Translations under genes and position numbers: made by a program
Shown: in pieces, positions 1 to 9,044 of the stretch
Numbering within the stretch: position 1 is the first letter of the stretch
Layout of the letters: the number at the start of each line of letters is the position of its first letter
The notes under the pieces: generated by a model
The model's input: only the letters and a program-made list of their open reading frames with translations
Told to the model about the DNA's origin: nothing
Database searches by the model: none
Origin: Stutzerimonas stutzeri
GTDB taxonomy: Bacteria; Pseudomonadota; Gammaproteobacteria; Pseudomonadales; Pseudomonadaceae
DNA length: 44,355 nt
NCBI RefSeq assembly: GCF_024448935.1
Contig: NZ_JAMOIE010000035.1
Span: 1-44,355, forward strand
Reading direction: 5' to 3'

Positions 1-6
1 TTATTT

Positions 7-801
7 ATGAAAAATCCCCTCACCAAAAGGATGGATCCTTTGATAGGGAAGCTGAAACTACTGGAAGAAGCGGATACAGGTCCTTTCATCTCTGAACTGA
101 AAAAGCGTGACTCACCGACGATTCTGGGCTTTCTCAATCAGCACGGCTACAACATTGCGCAGCGTCAGCCAGCGGTGTTGGATAGCTTTCTGCAAGTCAA
201 CTACCTCCTGCGCGACGGGATCGGCATCAAGATGGCCTGCTCATTCAATGGGCGTGATCCCAAGGCCAATCTCAACGGGTCAGACTTCATTCCTGAGCTG
301 ATCGAGGATCTGGTAGGCGAGTCCCAAGACCGCTATGAGCTGTTTGCCATGGGCACCCGTGAACCCTGGCTCAGCGCGGGTGCGCGCAATCTGTTCGGAA
401 ACAGGCATTTCCATGCCATCGATGGCTTCAAGGCGGCCGAGGATTATCTGGCGTTCTACCAGAAGCACCACGTGCCTGGTCGCTATCCTATCATCGTGCT
501 GGCCATGGGGATGCCCAAGCAGGAGCGCGTTGCGCTGCATCTGCAGAAGGCCATGGATACCCGTGCGCTGCTGATTTGCGGCGGCGCCATTCTGGACTTT
601 TCGGCCGCGCGCTTCCCTCGTGCTCCGCTGTTCTTTCGCAAATTCGGACTGGAGTGGGCGTTTCGCATGCTGATCGAGCCGCGTCGTTTGTTCAAGCGTT
701 ACGCGATCGGGATTCCGGTGTTCTTCTACTACCTGCTGCGCAATACATTTTCAGGCAAACGCCAGGTAGGCGGCTGGAACGCGCTCAAGCGCGAGCCCTG
801 A
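7..801 (+). CDS. WecG/TagA/CpsF family glycosyltransferase
   Basis: Predicted cytoplasmic or membrane-associated glycosyltransferase that adds a sugar (typically ManNAc-type) to a lipid-linked intermediate in surface polysaccharide synthesis. The 264-residue protein has the family layout: an N-terminal part with the NGRDP-like segment near residue 82, then the conserved core with VLAMGMPKQE (about 163-172) and a GGAILDFSA segment (about 194-202) followed by an Arg-rich stretch (EWAFRMLIEPRR). The C-terminus is basic and hydrophobic, which fits a membrane-proximal location. The start lies at the window edge, so no ribosome binding site can be judged. It faces a Wzx-like flippase on the opposite strand, so this looks like the end of an exopolysaccharide or O-antigen locus. 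Exact donor and acceptor are unknown. Confidence 0.85.
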   Translation: MKNPLTKRMDPLIGKLKLLEEADTGPFISELKKRDSPTILGFLNQHGYNIAQRQPAVLDSFLQVNYLLRDGIGIKMACSFNGRDPKANLNGSDFIPELIEDLVGESQDRYELFAMGTREPWLSAGARNLFGNRHFHAIDGFKAAEDYLAFYQKHHVPGRYPIIVLAMGMPKQERVALHLQKAMDTRALLICGGAILDFSAARFPRAPLFFRKFGLEWAFRMLIEPRRLFKRYAIGIPVFFYYLLRNTFSGKRQVGGWNALKREP

Positions 802-855
802 GCCACCCCCGCTGTCTGGCCATGGAGGGTCGCGGCAGAAAGGCGGTGATGACGG

Positions 856-2163
856 CTATCGCGGAATCACGCGCAACGACATCAGCAAGCTGAACAGGTA
901 ATGCGCCGAGAGCGTGATGGCGTAAATCAGTAAAACCGAAGTGATCGGCAACTCAAGCAGGTGACCGCTGGCGAAGCAGGCGATAGTCAGGGCCGTTCGC
1001 TGGACGTTCAAGATCAGCAGCAGGCGCTGGTGCTCGAACAGGGACAGCAAGTGGGACGCTGGCGCGTGAATGAACTGGAACAGCAGATAAATAGCCAGTA
1101 TCGACGCCAGTTGCCCTGCCAGCTCCCACTGGGCCCCGAATGCCAGCGCAAACAAATCCTCCCCAACAGCCAGCAACACTAGCGCCGGTGTGATCGAGAG
1201 CGCCAGGAGCCGTTTGATCACCGAATAGGTGACTGCGCGTATTTCCTCGGGGCGTTTGCGCCCCAGCGAAGCGATCTCGGCGTAATAGGCTTTGCTGGTG
1301 GTGTAGCCCAGCAGATTCATCGGCAAAGCCAAGGTCATGAGTGCCAGTCCGAGCTGGCCGGTCGTTGCGGCGTTATAGATCGCAGCCGTCAACAGGAGAG
1401 GAGACTGGCTTGAGAATATCTGCAGCAGCTGTGCAGGAAGGCGGTAGATCGGAAAACCCCGATAGTGGCGCAGCATGGTTCTTGCGCGGTGGAGCGTAAC
1501 GTGGCGCCAGAAGCGTCTGACGTCACCATGAACAGCCCGAATCACTGCCATCATGCCCGCGCCAGCACCTACCACGTGACCCAGCAGAAGCCCCAGCGGC
1601 ATCAGCCCCGCCACCCCTAAGCCAATCTTCGCGCATGCCCCGACGACGCTCTGTTGCAGCTGAGTGCGGGCGATGATCGGATAAGCGCGTCTGCGCACTG
1701 CCCAGATCTGCAGAACTTCGTAGATCGCGGTAAGAAACAAGGCAAGCACGAGCAGCCCGCGGTAAGGCGTGATCGCCTCCATCGATATCCAGGTCAGTAG
1801 GGTTGGCCCTGCGAGCCATAGAACCAAGCCAATGACCATGGTCATCAGGACGAGTAGGGCGCTTGATAACGCCATCAGGGTCATTGCTGCCCCATCCCTG
1901 CTGGGGAGCGGGACCGCCAGTTCGTAGCGCAGCGTCATCAGGGGCGTCAGGATCAGCAGCATCGCTGTAAAGACGGACAGGATGCCGAAGTCCTCAGGGC
2001 TATAGATCCTGGTCAGGACCTGGATTGACAGCAACCCGATGATCTTCGCCATCCCGCTTCCGAGAGCCAGCGTTGCCATGCCCTTGAACACGTTGCCGAA
2101 GGAGCCACCCGATAGGCGCTGCCTGGCTGCTAGAAGCTTTCCTGACAGGTCCAGGCTTGCCAT
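856..2163 (-). CDS. Wzx-like oligosaccharide flippase (polysaccharide biosynthesis protein)
   Basis: Multi-pass membrane protein of the MOP/polysaccharide-transport superfamily, expected to flip undecaprenyl-linked sugar units across the inner membrane. About 435 residues with roughly twelve hydrophobic segments. The N-terminal sequence GSGMAKIIGLLSIQVLTRIYSPEDFG is typical of the family (FGILS... after TRIYSPEDFG). A longer reading to 2226 is open, but the ATG at 2163 is preceded by a strong AAGGAGGG seven bases upstream (2171-2178), so the shorter start is preferred. It converges on the glycosyltransferase gene at the left edge, consistent with one polysaccharide locus. Substrate cannot be told from sequence. 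Confidence 0.82.
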   Translation of the reverse strand: MASLDLSGKLLAARQRLSGGSFGNVFKGMATLALGSGMAKIIGLLSIQVLTRIYSPEDFGILSVFTAMLLILTPLMTLRYELAVPLPSRDGAAMTLMALSSALLVLMTMVIGLVLWLAGPTLLTWISMEAITPYRGLLVLALFLTAIYEVLQIWAVRRRAYPIIARTQLQQSVVGACAKIGLGVAGLMPLGLLLGHVVGAGAGMMAVIRAVHGDVRRFWRHVTLHRARTMLRHYRGFPIYRLPAQLLQIFSSQSPLLLTAAIYNAATTGQLGLALMTLALPMNLLGYTTSKAYYAEIASLGRKRPEEIRAVTYSVIKRLLALSITPALVLLAVGEDLFALAFGAQWELAGQLASILAIYLLFQFIHAPASHLLSLFEHQRLLLILNVQRTALTIACFASGHLLELPITSVLLIYAITLSAHYLFSLLMSLRVIPR

Positions 2164-2793
2164 TTGAGGTCCCTCCTTGTGAGTGCGCCGCCAGCCAAGC
2201 GGAGGCATTCCATGCAGAAAAGTCATCGATCAGGATGTTGATCGTCGATGTCTGCGTAATAAGGCAAAGAAGATGTAGCTGCGGATGTATGAAGCTTTTA
2301 AGGCACTAAAGTTTCAATTGTTGCATCGGGGAGGTCGGGTTGTTAATGGTGTAATGTTCGCGGTGCTCGCGCTCACCGCCGAGCAACTCTTGCGATGGGT
2401 CACCTGAACCGCAGCGACGACCCCGACACCCCTGTTGCACAGGATCGCGCAGAATCCCGCGTGCCCGCAGATCAGAAATTGGATACTCCCTGACCACGTC
2501 CAGCCCCGGAGGCAGGTTCACGGCCTCCGGAATGGCCAAGCATTGTCCGGCGCGGGGCTGGCGGCACCTATCAGCACAATTTCAGTTGGAATTTCGCCAG
2601 AGCCTCCGCAGCCTTGGTTTTGGTGCACAGCCCATCAGCGCCGACCTGGCCGCGCCCGGCCCGGCCCGGCCTCCAAGTGCGCGAGCAAAACCATTCGGCT
2701 TAGAAAGCTGTGTCTAATTTTTTCGAACTTTCGCTGGAGTCTTGATTCCAACCTATTGGCTACAATCCCACTATCAAGAGAGAGGATGTATTA
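2164..2793. other. Intergenic region without a recognised gene
   Basis: About 630 bases between the flippase start and the outer-membrane protein. Short open frames exist on both strands but none resembles a known protein, and they lack ribosome binding sites. A run of CGGCC units lies near 2650-2675. A TACAAT at 2761-2766 could be the -10 of the downstream gene, but the best -35-like match (TTGATT, 2742-2747) is only 13 bases away, so the promoter call is weak. Confidence 0.5.
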
Positions 2794-3555
2794 ATGGCAA
2801 TACGGACCGGTAACCTGATACTGAACATCTCCGTGATCGGGGCGCTGTCCGCCCCCTTATGTGCTGTGGCAGCTACGCCTTCGGACCCTATTTCCACCTT
2901 CGGTATATCCGGAAGCTACAATGAATACGAACTGGACTCGGATATAGGCTCGATCGATGGAGAGGACGAAAATCTTCCCAAGGGTGGGCTTTTCTATAGT
3001 TTTGGCAACAAGATGACGGGTGAAAGCGGGCTGGTCTATGAGGCTGGCGTGGCCGCAAAATACGGTGAGAAGGATGATAGCGAATTGCTGGAAGGCCAGT
3101 TCGATGTCGACGTGGGACTGCGGGCGGCACTGCAGGAAAACAACTACGTCGACTTCATCCTCGGCGGCGGTTACGCTTGGTCGCGCTTCGAGCCCGATGG
3201 AAGCTCCGATATAGAGTTGACCACCAAAGGCCCATTCGCCAAAGCCGCGGTCGGTTACAACCACAAGTTCAGCAGCACTACGATGCGCCTCGAGGCGGGG
3301 GCTCGCTACACCATCGATGGTGAGACGAAACTCGACGCGGATGACGTTGGCAGTGATACGGTCGATCTGGAAGATCGCGCCCATCCCTATGCGGAGCTGA
3401 GTTTCCTGTGGAACCAAGGGTATCGCGGCCTACCGGTCATGGCCTCGGTCTATTACACCCAGACGCGCTACGAACTTGACGAATCCCATGACGTACCGGG
3501 AGACACTGAGCTCAAGAACGACGAGATCGGCTTCAAGGTTGGCTTGGCATTCTGA
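2794..3555 (+). CDS. Predicted outer-membrane beta-barrel protein
   Basis: A 253-residue protein with a classical signal peptide (hydrophobic stretch about residues 8-27, cleavage likely near AVAA-TPSD). The mature part alternates hydrophobic and polar residues in strands, is rich in acidic residues and glycine, and ends in Phe (...GFKVGLAF), the usual C-terminal signature of an outer-membrane barrel recognised by BamA. Segments such as GLVYEAGVAAKYG, NYVDFILGGGYAWSRF and MRLEAGARYTI look like barrel hairpins. A GAGAGAGGA ribosome binding site precedes the ATG. Size suggests an 8- to 10-strand barrel. Function is not known. It stands alone between the polysaccharide locus and a transposase remnant. 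Confidence 0.7.
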   Translation: MAIRTGNLILNISVIGALSAPLCAVAATPSDPISTFGISGSYNEYELDSDIGSIDGEDENLPKGGLFYSFGNKMTGESGLVYEAGVAAKYGEKDDSELLEGQFDVDVGLRAALQENNYVDFILGGGYAWSRFEPDGSSDIELTTKGPFAKAAVGYNHKFSSTTMRLEAGARYTIDGETKLDADDVGSDTVDLEDRAHPYAELSFLWNQGYRGLPVMASVYYTQTRYELDESHDVPGDTELKNDEIGFKVGLAF

Positions 3556-3889
3556 CGTGGCGGTGTCTGGTGACTGTAGGTCAGTCAGAGTGCCTGGACA
3601 CGATGCGACCAGGTTACCGTTGAGAATGCCCGTCTCTGGCTCGGGGCAGTGCGCTACTTACTGATGATATGCGAGCGTGAGGCTTCAGTGCACCGATGGT
3701 CAGGGTGTGCGGAGGCGCTGCAGTAGGCGAGATATTCTGCGTAAGGGACTCCGCTCATTTGCGTTAGTTTCGATGCTGAATCAGTCATTTGCGTCCCATC
3801 GAGCTCCGATTGCACCCTTCGTCGATGGGGCGCCTTTTTATTTAGCGTGGGCCTGCCGGTTGTTTAGCAGCCGGTAAATGAGCCGTTTA
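3556..3889. other. Intergenic region with a terminator-like hairpin, no gene seen
   Basis: No convincing reading frame. The only clear structure is the hairpin and T-run at 3791-3841 described separately. The stretch ends at the edge of the IS1595-type remnant, so part of it may be insertion-sequence flank. Confidence 0.45.
3791..3841 (+). terminator. Intrinsic terminator-like hairpin
   Basis: A 12-base arm GCGTCCCATCGA (3791-3802) pairs with TCGATGGGGCGC (3822-3833), with one G-U pair in RNA. The loop is 19 bases, and CTTTTTATTT follows. It could terminate transcription from the outer-membrane protein gene. The long loop lowers confidence. Confidence 0.5.
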
Positions 3890-4400
3890 CGGGGTCTCCA
3901 TCTAACCGGACTCAACTCCGCCATGGGCGGTTCGCTGGAGGCTCCTCGAGGCTCGGTGGCTTTCCGCGTGCGAGCGGCGGCGTAGGCGACACTGCCCGGG
4001 GCCGTCGGCCAGAAATGATGTCTCCGTAGCGCACCGGGGCGTGGCCGACCGCGAGTTCGAATACCCGGTAAAACACCATCCCGCGACTCTTCGAGTGGCG
4101 TCGGTTGAAGCGGAACACGAGCTCATTCCGATAGCTGGGCAGATGCGCATCGTCGACCGAGCCTTGGTGGGTGCCCAGCAACCAGCGCCTGCTCAAGGAG
4201 GCGACGCGGTCCACGGCGGGCAGCAGGTGGCTGACGTCCTCTTCGCGAGCCCGGACAGCGCGCTGACTGCGTGGTTTATGCTCATAGCCGAGCTTCTCCA
4301 GCCCCCAGTAGCCCCGCCAGCGGTCCGTGATGACAGTCGCACCTGGCTCACGTGATCCGTGACGAAGGCATGGCGTGATACCGACGACGCGTCCGCAAGC
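3890..4400 (-). mobile_element. IS1595-family transposase remnant (C-terminal part)
   Basis: An open frame on the minus strand (reading as far as 3912) carries the C-terminal half of an IS1595-type (ISPna2-like) DDE transposase. Recognisable blocks are ATVITDRWRGYWGLEKLGY with the second catalytic Asp, LLPAVDRVASLSRRWLLGTHQG, and ELVFRFNRRHSKSRGMVFYR. The N-terminal zinc-ribbon half and the first catalytic Asp are absent: upstream of about 4390 the frame runs into the end of the LysR gene. It is therefore a non-functional fragment. No clear terminal inverted repeat pair or target duplication could be made out. Confidence 0.72.
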
Positions 4401-4446
4401 GGCGCCATCCGACACCGGCCGTAGCCCCTTGGCTCGTGGATCTCCA

Positions 4447-5366
4447 TCACTGAGGAAACAGCGTCGGATCGGAAAAACACTGTACCAGGCGATCATAAAC
4501 CAGGCGCACGCGCGCCGAGACGGGGGCTTGCTGCGGGCGGTACAGGAACAGGCTCCAGGGTGGCGGTGCGTGCTCCGGCAAAACGGCAGTCAGACGCCCA
4601 TCGTGCAGATAGGGAAGGGCCAGATAGGCGGGCAGTTGGGCATAGACGAGTCCGGCCAGCACGGCCTCCAGTTCGGTCTCTGCATCGTCGCAGCTGAAGA
4701 ACGTGTTTTCAGGATGAAACTGTTCGCGCTGGGCAAATAGCCAGGGCCATGGCCGTCCGATCTTGCGGTCGATGAGGAAGCTGAGAGGGCGCGCCGCCAG
4801 TGCCTCCAGCCCATCCGGTTCGCCGGTTCTGTTCAGCAACGCTGGCGATGCCACGATGTATAGCGGGACGTCGGCAACCCGGCGGGCGACATAGCCGCGA
4901 TCCCTGACAAGACCCACCCTGATACCGATATCGATTTGCGCTTCGACCGAGTCGGTCAGTTGATCCTCCAGCCGTAGCTCGACCTGCAGGCCGGGATGTT
5001 CTTCGAGCAAAGGCCGCAGAAAGCGAAGCAAAAAACGCCGCCCAATGGCGCGGGGGGCGGTGATGCCGACACGACCCAGAATGTCCACCCGGGCCGCCTC
5101 CGCCTGGCGTTCAAATAAGTGATCAAAATCGGCCAGGGCCCGGCGCGATTTCCCCGCCAGGCTTCACCGAATGCGGTGACCTGGTTGTGACGGGTGTTGC
5201 GGTGAAAAAGGGGCTCGCCGAGTTGGCTTTCAAGCTGTTGGATGGCGCGGGTAACGGTCTGCGGAGAAATGCCGAGGCGGGTGGCGGCCTCGCGAAAATT
5301 CGTCGAATCGGCGGCCGTGCAAAAAATCCTGACCAGTTCCAGGCGGTTATGCATAGAGCGTCTCAT
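4447..5366 (-). pseudogene. LysR-family transcriptional regulator, broken by a frameshift
   Basis: The N-terminal helix-turn-helix (HNRLELVRIFCTAADSTNFREAA, then LGISPQTVTRAIQQLESQLGEPLF) is in one frame and the effector-binding domain (from ERQAEAARVDILGRVGITAPRAIG to FSDPTLFPQ) is in another. The switch is needed near 5155-5165: reading GEA in the first frame and LAGKSRRALADFDHLFERQ in the second restores a continuous LysR protein of about 305 residues, so a single lost base explains it. The likely start is the ATG at 5354 (MHNRLELV); an ATG at 5366 is also in frame. It is divergent from the SDR gene and was probably its regulator. A sequencing error at this spot cannot be excluded. Confidence 0.8.
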
Positions 5367-5380
5367 TGTCTCACTTTGTG

Positions 5381-5408
5381 GAATAGCAAAATCCAGATTG
5401 TTCTATTC
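5381..5408. promoter_or_regulatory. Candidate LysR operator in the divergent lysR-SDR intergenic region
   Basis: Inverted arms GAATAG (5381-5386) and CTATTC (5403-5408) are separated by 16 bases, between the LysR start and the SDR gene. LysR regulators commonly bind such interrupted dyads in divergent promoters. Assignment is by position and symmetry only. Confidence 0.35.
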
Positions 5409-5494
5409 TAAGCTGAACATTGGCTTTGCATACTGAGCCGGTCATGGCAGACACCAACTGTCAGCCACCCTGCAGCAACCCTCAGGAGCAAACC

Positions 5495-6235
5495 ATGAGC
5501 ACTATTGCCGGTAAAGTCGTTGTCATCACCGGAGCCAGCAGTGGCCTGGGCGAGGCCACTGCCCGTCATCTGTCCGCGCTGGGCGCATCACTGGTACTCG
5601 GTGCCCGTCGCAAGGATCGTCTCGATCGTCTGGTCAAAGAACTCACCGAAGCAGGAGGCGGAGCTGTGGCCTACGCCACCGACGTAACCCGTGTCGGGGA
5701 GGTGAACGCTTTGATCCAGGGAGCGCTGGATACCTTCGGTCGAATTGATGTGCTGATCAATAACGCAGGCTTGATGGCCATTGCGCCGATGACCGAAGGC
5801 AAGATCGATGAGTGGGACCGGATGATTGATATCAATATCAAGGGCCTGCTCTATGGTGTGGCGGCCGCATTGCCGGTGTTTCAAAAACAGCAAAGCGGGC
5901 ACATCATCAACATCGCCTCGGTCGCCGGGATCAAGGTGTTCAGCCCGGGTGGCACCGTGTATAGCGGTACCAAATATGCGGTCCGGGCGATCACCGAGGG
6001 GCTGCGCCATGAGTTGGGCGGAGCTGTCCGCACCACTATTATTTCACCGGGGGCGGTGGATTCGGAGCTGAAACTGGGCAGTTCTCATCCGGCCAGCGCG
6101 CAGGCGGTAGGGGAGTTCTACCAGCAGGCAATTCCAGCCGACACGGTAGCGCGTGCCATTGCCTATGCCATCGAGCAGCCGGCGGACGTTGATATCAATG
6201 AAATCGTGTTGCGCCCCACCGTACAAGAGTTCTGA
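5495..6235 (+). CDS. SDR family oxidoreductase
   Basis: A 246-residue classical short-chain dehydrogenase/reductase. It has the Rossmann motif TGASSGLG (12-19), NNAG (89-92), the catalytic Ser142, and the YxxxK pair Tyr156/Lys160 (VYSGTKYAV). The C-terminal part has SPGAVDSEL, typical of NADP-dependent members close to the YdfG/clavulanate-dehydrogenase-like group. The ATG at 5495 is chosen over an upstream in-frame ATG at 5420 because AGGAG lies six bases before it and the fold begins immediately after. It is followed by an ene-reductase on the same strand 120 bases downstream and is divergent from the broken LysR gene, suggesting a detoxification or reductive module. Substrate unknown. Confidence 0.88.
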   Translation: MSTIAGKVVVITGASSGLGEATARHLSALGASLVLGARRKDRLDRLVKELTEAGGGAVAYATDVTRVGEVNALIQGALDTFGRIDVLINNAGLMAIAPMTEGKIDEWDRMIDINIKGLLYGVAAALPVFQKQQSGHIINIASVAGIKVFSPGGTVYSGTKYAVRAITEGLRHELGGAVRTTIISPGAVDSELKLGSSHPASAQAVGEFYQQAIPADTVARAIAYAIEQPADVDINEIVLRPTVQEF

Positions 6236-6354
6236 TCGGCTGCGCTGCCGGCCATCAGCCAAACGAAACTCCTGTTGCAGCTGGCCTGTCAGGTTCAAGA
6301 CAACCTGATCCGATTTTCTTTTTCCGCAAGCAATCAGCACCGAGGGACTTGTTC

Positions 6355-7473
6355 ATGAGCGAACAGAACGACATCTTGTTTCGTAGTTTCAAACTGGGCA
6401 ACCTGACATTGCCCAACCGGATCGTCATGGCGCCATTGACGCGGTCGCGTGCTTCACAACCCGGCGATGTACCCAACGAGCTGAACGCTGAATACTACCG
6501 GCAGCGTGCCGGGGCTGGGTTGATCATCGCCGAGGCCACTCAGGTCTCGCCTCAGGGTAAAGGCTATGCCTTCACGCCTGGTATTCATTCGGAAGCCCAG
6601 GTAGACGGCTGGCGTAAGGTCACCGCGGCGGTGCATGAGGCGGGCGGGCGCATTCATCTTCAACTGTGGCACGTTGGGCGCATTTCTCATCCGCAACTGC
6701 AGCCCAATGGCGAGACGCCCGTCGCCCCTTCGGCGATCAAGCCGAAAGGTGCGCAAACTTACATCTCCGCTGAATCGGGAATGGTCGATATCCCCGAACC
6801 ACGGGCGCTTGAGACCGATGAAATCCCTGCGGTGGTGGAGCAGTTCCGGATTGGCGCGGAAAACGCCGAACGTGCGGGTTTCGATGGGGTGGAAATCCAT
6901 GCCGCCAATGGCTACCTGATCGACCAGTTCCTTCGCAGCGCAAGCAACCAGCGAACTGACGAATATGGCGGCTCGGTAGAAAACCGCCTGCGTTTTCCGA
7001 TGATGGTCGTCGATGCGGTCATCGGAGTCTGGGGCGCCGAGCGTACGGGCATCCGCGTCAGCCCCACCGGCAGCTTCAATGACATGCGTGATGCCGATCC
7101 GGTCGCTACCTATGGCGCGTTCGCCAAGCGCCTCGACGCGGCAGGCATCGCCTACATCGAGGTGGTCGAAGATTCCTTCCAGGGCAATCTCGAAAAGGGG
7201 CGTCCGCAATCGGTCATCGAGGTGATCCGAGCCAACTTCAAAGGCCCGTATATCGGCAATGGTCATTACACCGCCGACGAGGCGCGCCAGCGTATCGAAG
7301 CGGGGCTATGCGATCTGGCGTCCTTCGGCCGTCCGTTCATTTCCAACCCCGATCTGCCCGAGCGATTCCGGCAAGGCGCGCCGTTGAACGAATGGGACTC
7401 CAGTTCGTTCTATGGTGGCGACGCGCGCGGCTACACCGATTATCCAGCGCTTGGCAATACCAGCCAGTCGTGA
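6355..7473 (+). CDS. Alkene reductase, Old Yellow Enzyme family (NemA/XenB-like)
   Basis: A 372-residue FMN-dependent ene-reductase of the classical OYE type, reducing activated C=C bonds or nitro/nitrate ester compounds with NAD(P)H. It is a TIM barrel. It starts with LFRSFKLGNLTLPNRIVMAPLTRSRA and carries the substrate-binding His182/Asn185 pair in VEIHAANGYLIDQFL, then the NQRTDEYGGSVENR signature and the C-terminal FMN phosphate region (GHYTADEA, then FGRPFISNPDLPER). ATG 6355 has GAGGGA seven bases upstream; a TTG at 6349 in the same frame is less likely. It lies downstream of the SDR gene in the same direction and may be cotranscribed with it. Confidence 0.9.
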   Translation: MSEQNDILFRSFKLGNLTLPNRIVMAPLTRSRASQPGDVPNELNAEYYRQRAGAGLIIAEATQVSPQGKGYAFTPGIHSEAQVDGWRKVTAAVHEAGGRIHLQLWHVGRISHPQLQPNGETPVAPSAIKPKGAQTYISAESGMVDIPEPRALETDEIPAVVEQFRIGAENAERAGFDGVEIHAANGYLIDQFLRSASNQRTDEYGGSVENRLRFPMMVVDAVIGVWGAERTGIRVSPTGSFNDMRDADPVATYGAFAKRLDAAGIAYIEVVEDSFQGNLEKGRPQSVIEVIRANFKGPYIGNGHYTADEARQRIEAGLCDLASFGRPFISNPDLPERFRQGAPLNEWDSSSFYGGDARGYTDYPALGNTSQS

Positions 7474-7659
7474 CCACGGGCTCGTTCTTGCAAGCAGTGG
7501 CGGTTCGCATCCTGACATGGGGGGAGCCGCCGCGGTTGCGGCGGTAAGCTGAATCTGCAAGCGACAAGCGCGCCGCTCACGGTCCGCCGCGGCTCCGTCC
7601 ACTTGTGGCGAGCGCCACTCACGGGGCATCGGCGTGCCCGGTTGACGTCTGAGCGCGGC

Positions 7660-8731
7660 TCAGCTCGTGCGCAACCTTCGCCAAAGCGTGGAGCGGCTGA
7701 TGCCCAGTTGACGGGCTGCTTGCTCCAGGTTGCCTTGACAGTTTTCGACTGTCTGCCTGATATGTTGAAGCTCCGCCGCTTTGCCCCGCGCCTTGAGCGT
7801 CGGTTCGCCATTGCCTGCTGCAGAGGCCGTCACGGTGCCGCTCTGGTTGCCTTGAAACAATTCGGGAATCAGCAGCGCCAGGCGCTGCTCGTCGATTGCC
7901 TCGTCCGCCATCAGCTCGGCTGCTGACAAGATGGCGCGCTCGGTAATGTTTTCCAGTTCGCGGATATTGCCTGGCCAGCTATAGGTCATGAAGTAGGGCA
8001 GCAAGGCCTGCAGCAACTGAGCGGTTTTTTCTGGCGAGCGGTCGTCGAGGCTGAGCCGCTTAACCATGCCTTGTGCGATCAGCGCGATGTCCTCGGCGCG
8101 CTCGCGAAGCGGCGCGGTTTGCAGGCGCAGGATATTGAGTCGGTAGTAGGGATCCTTGCGGAACCGGCCAGCTTCGATGGCGGCGCGCAGATCATGATGA
8201 GTGGCGGCGATGATGCGCACATCTATGCTGGTCGGCTCGGTTGCGCCAAGGCGCGTCACTTCCTTTTCTTGCAGCACCCGCAAGAGCCGGGTCTGCAAGG
8301 AAACCGGCATGTCGCCGATCTCGTCGAGGAACACCGTGCCGCGATGGCCCACCTCGAACAGTCCGGGCTTCCCGCCCTTGCGTGAACCGCTGAACGCGCC
8401 TTCCTCATAGCCGAATCACCTTGTTTTCTTCACCGATCCCGCTGCGCAGCGCGTCCGCAACGTCGATGGCAGGGTTGAGCTCATGGAGCGGACGACCGGG
8501 CGCGAGGTTCGCCGGCACGCCCAGCAGTTGCTCCAGGGCAGGGTTGATCGAGCGGACGATGCCGTGGTTATCCAGCGCCGCGACCCCCGTGGGTATGTGC
8601 CGCAACACGCCGTCGAGATGGCGCCGCTTGGCGATCTCGATTCGTTGGCTATGCAGGATGCCGAGCGCTTCCTCCAGTGCCTTGCGCACCGTGTCGGCGC
8701 TCACGGGATTCGTGCCGCGCGTCCAGGCCAC
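7660..8731 (-). pseudogene. PrpR-type sigma-54-dependent regulator, truncated and internally deleted
   Basis: Two minus-strand pieces form a degraded enhancer-binding protein of the PrpR (propionate catabolism regulator) type. The upstream piece (8405-8731) begins within the end of a PrpR_N domain (VSADTVRKALEEAL) and runs through a PAS-like segment (RHIPTGVAALDNHGIVRSINPALEQLLG) to a stop. The next piece starts directly at GYEEGAFSGSRKGGKPGLFE, the GAFTGA loop of the AAA+ domain, and continues through TVFLDEIGDMP, RVIAATHH, the arginine finger region, WPGNIREL and a C-terminal Fis-type helix-turn-helix (AARQLGISRSTLWRRL). The AAA+ N-terminal part with Walker A is missing, as is most of the sensor domain. 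It cannot be active. Confidence 0.85.
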
Positions 8732-8759
8732 GGGGCGTGCATCCGGCCGATGCGCAACG

Positions 8760-9030
8760 GCTGCAGCCCGCCGCCGGCAAGGATGACGAGCCCATCCTCA
8801 ATGAGTGCGAGCGTGGCGAAGACGTTGCCCTCAAGAGCTACCGCAAGGCGCTCGAGAAGGACCTGCCAGTGAATGTGCGTTCAGTGGTCGAGCGTCAGAT
8901 GCAGGGCGCGCAGCGCAACCAGGGCCAGGCCGAGGCACTGCGCGACGCCGAGCGCGCCCGTAGCCGATCGATCCATGTTGCGAAAACGCCGGCCTCAGGG
9001 CCTGCGTTTTTGTCAATGCTGGACCCGTGA
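8760..9030 (+). pseudogene. DUF2383 (PA2169-type four-helix bundle) gene fragment
   Basis: The plus-strand frame reads GKDDEPILNECERGEDVALKSYRKALEKDLP, then VRSVVERQMQGAQRNQGQAEALRD. This matches the C-terminal half of DUF2383 proteins, ferritin-like four-helix bundle stress proteins of about 150 residues. The N-terminal half is absent: sequence before about 8760 belongs to the junction with the prpR remnant. The frame also runs through the terminator hairpin at 8983 and stops at 9030, so its 3' end may be altered too. No start codon with a ribosome binding site is present for this frame. Confidence 0.72.
8983..9015 (+). terminator. Intrinsic terminator after the DUF2383 fragment
   Basis: AAAACGCCGGCC pairs with GGGCCTGCGTTTT around a short TCA loop (8983-9010), with one unpaired position, and the T-run continues. 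It is symmetric enough to act on the minus strand too, upstream of nothing coding in that direction except the end of the GGDEF-EAL gene (stop at 9045). Confidence 0.65.
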
Positions 9031-9044
9031 TGCGTGCTGCTGCG

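Noticed and set aside
3780..3850. Integron attC-like site
   Set aside because: The hairpin has terminator features (T-run) and lacks the conserved core sites and any integrase nearby.
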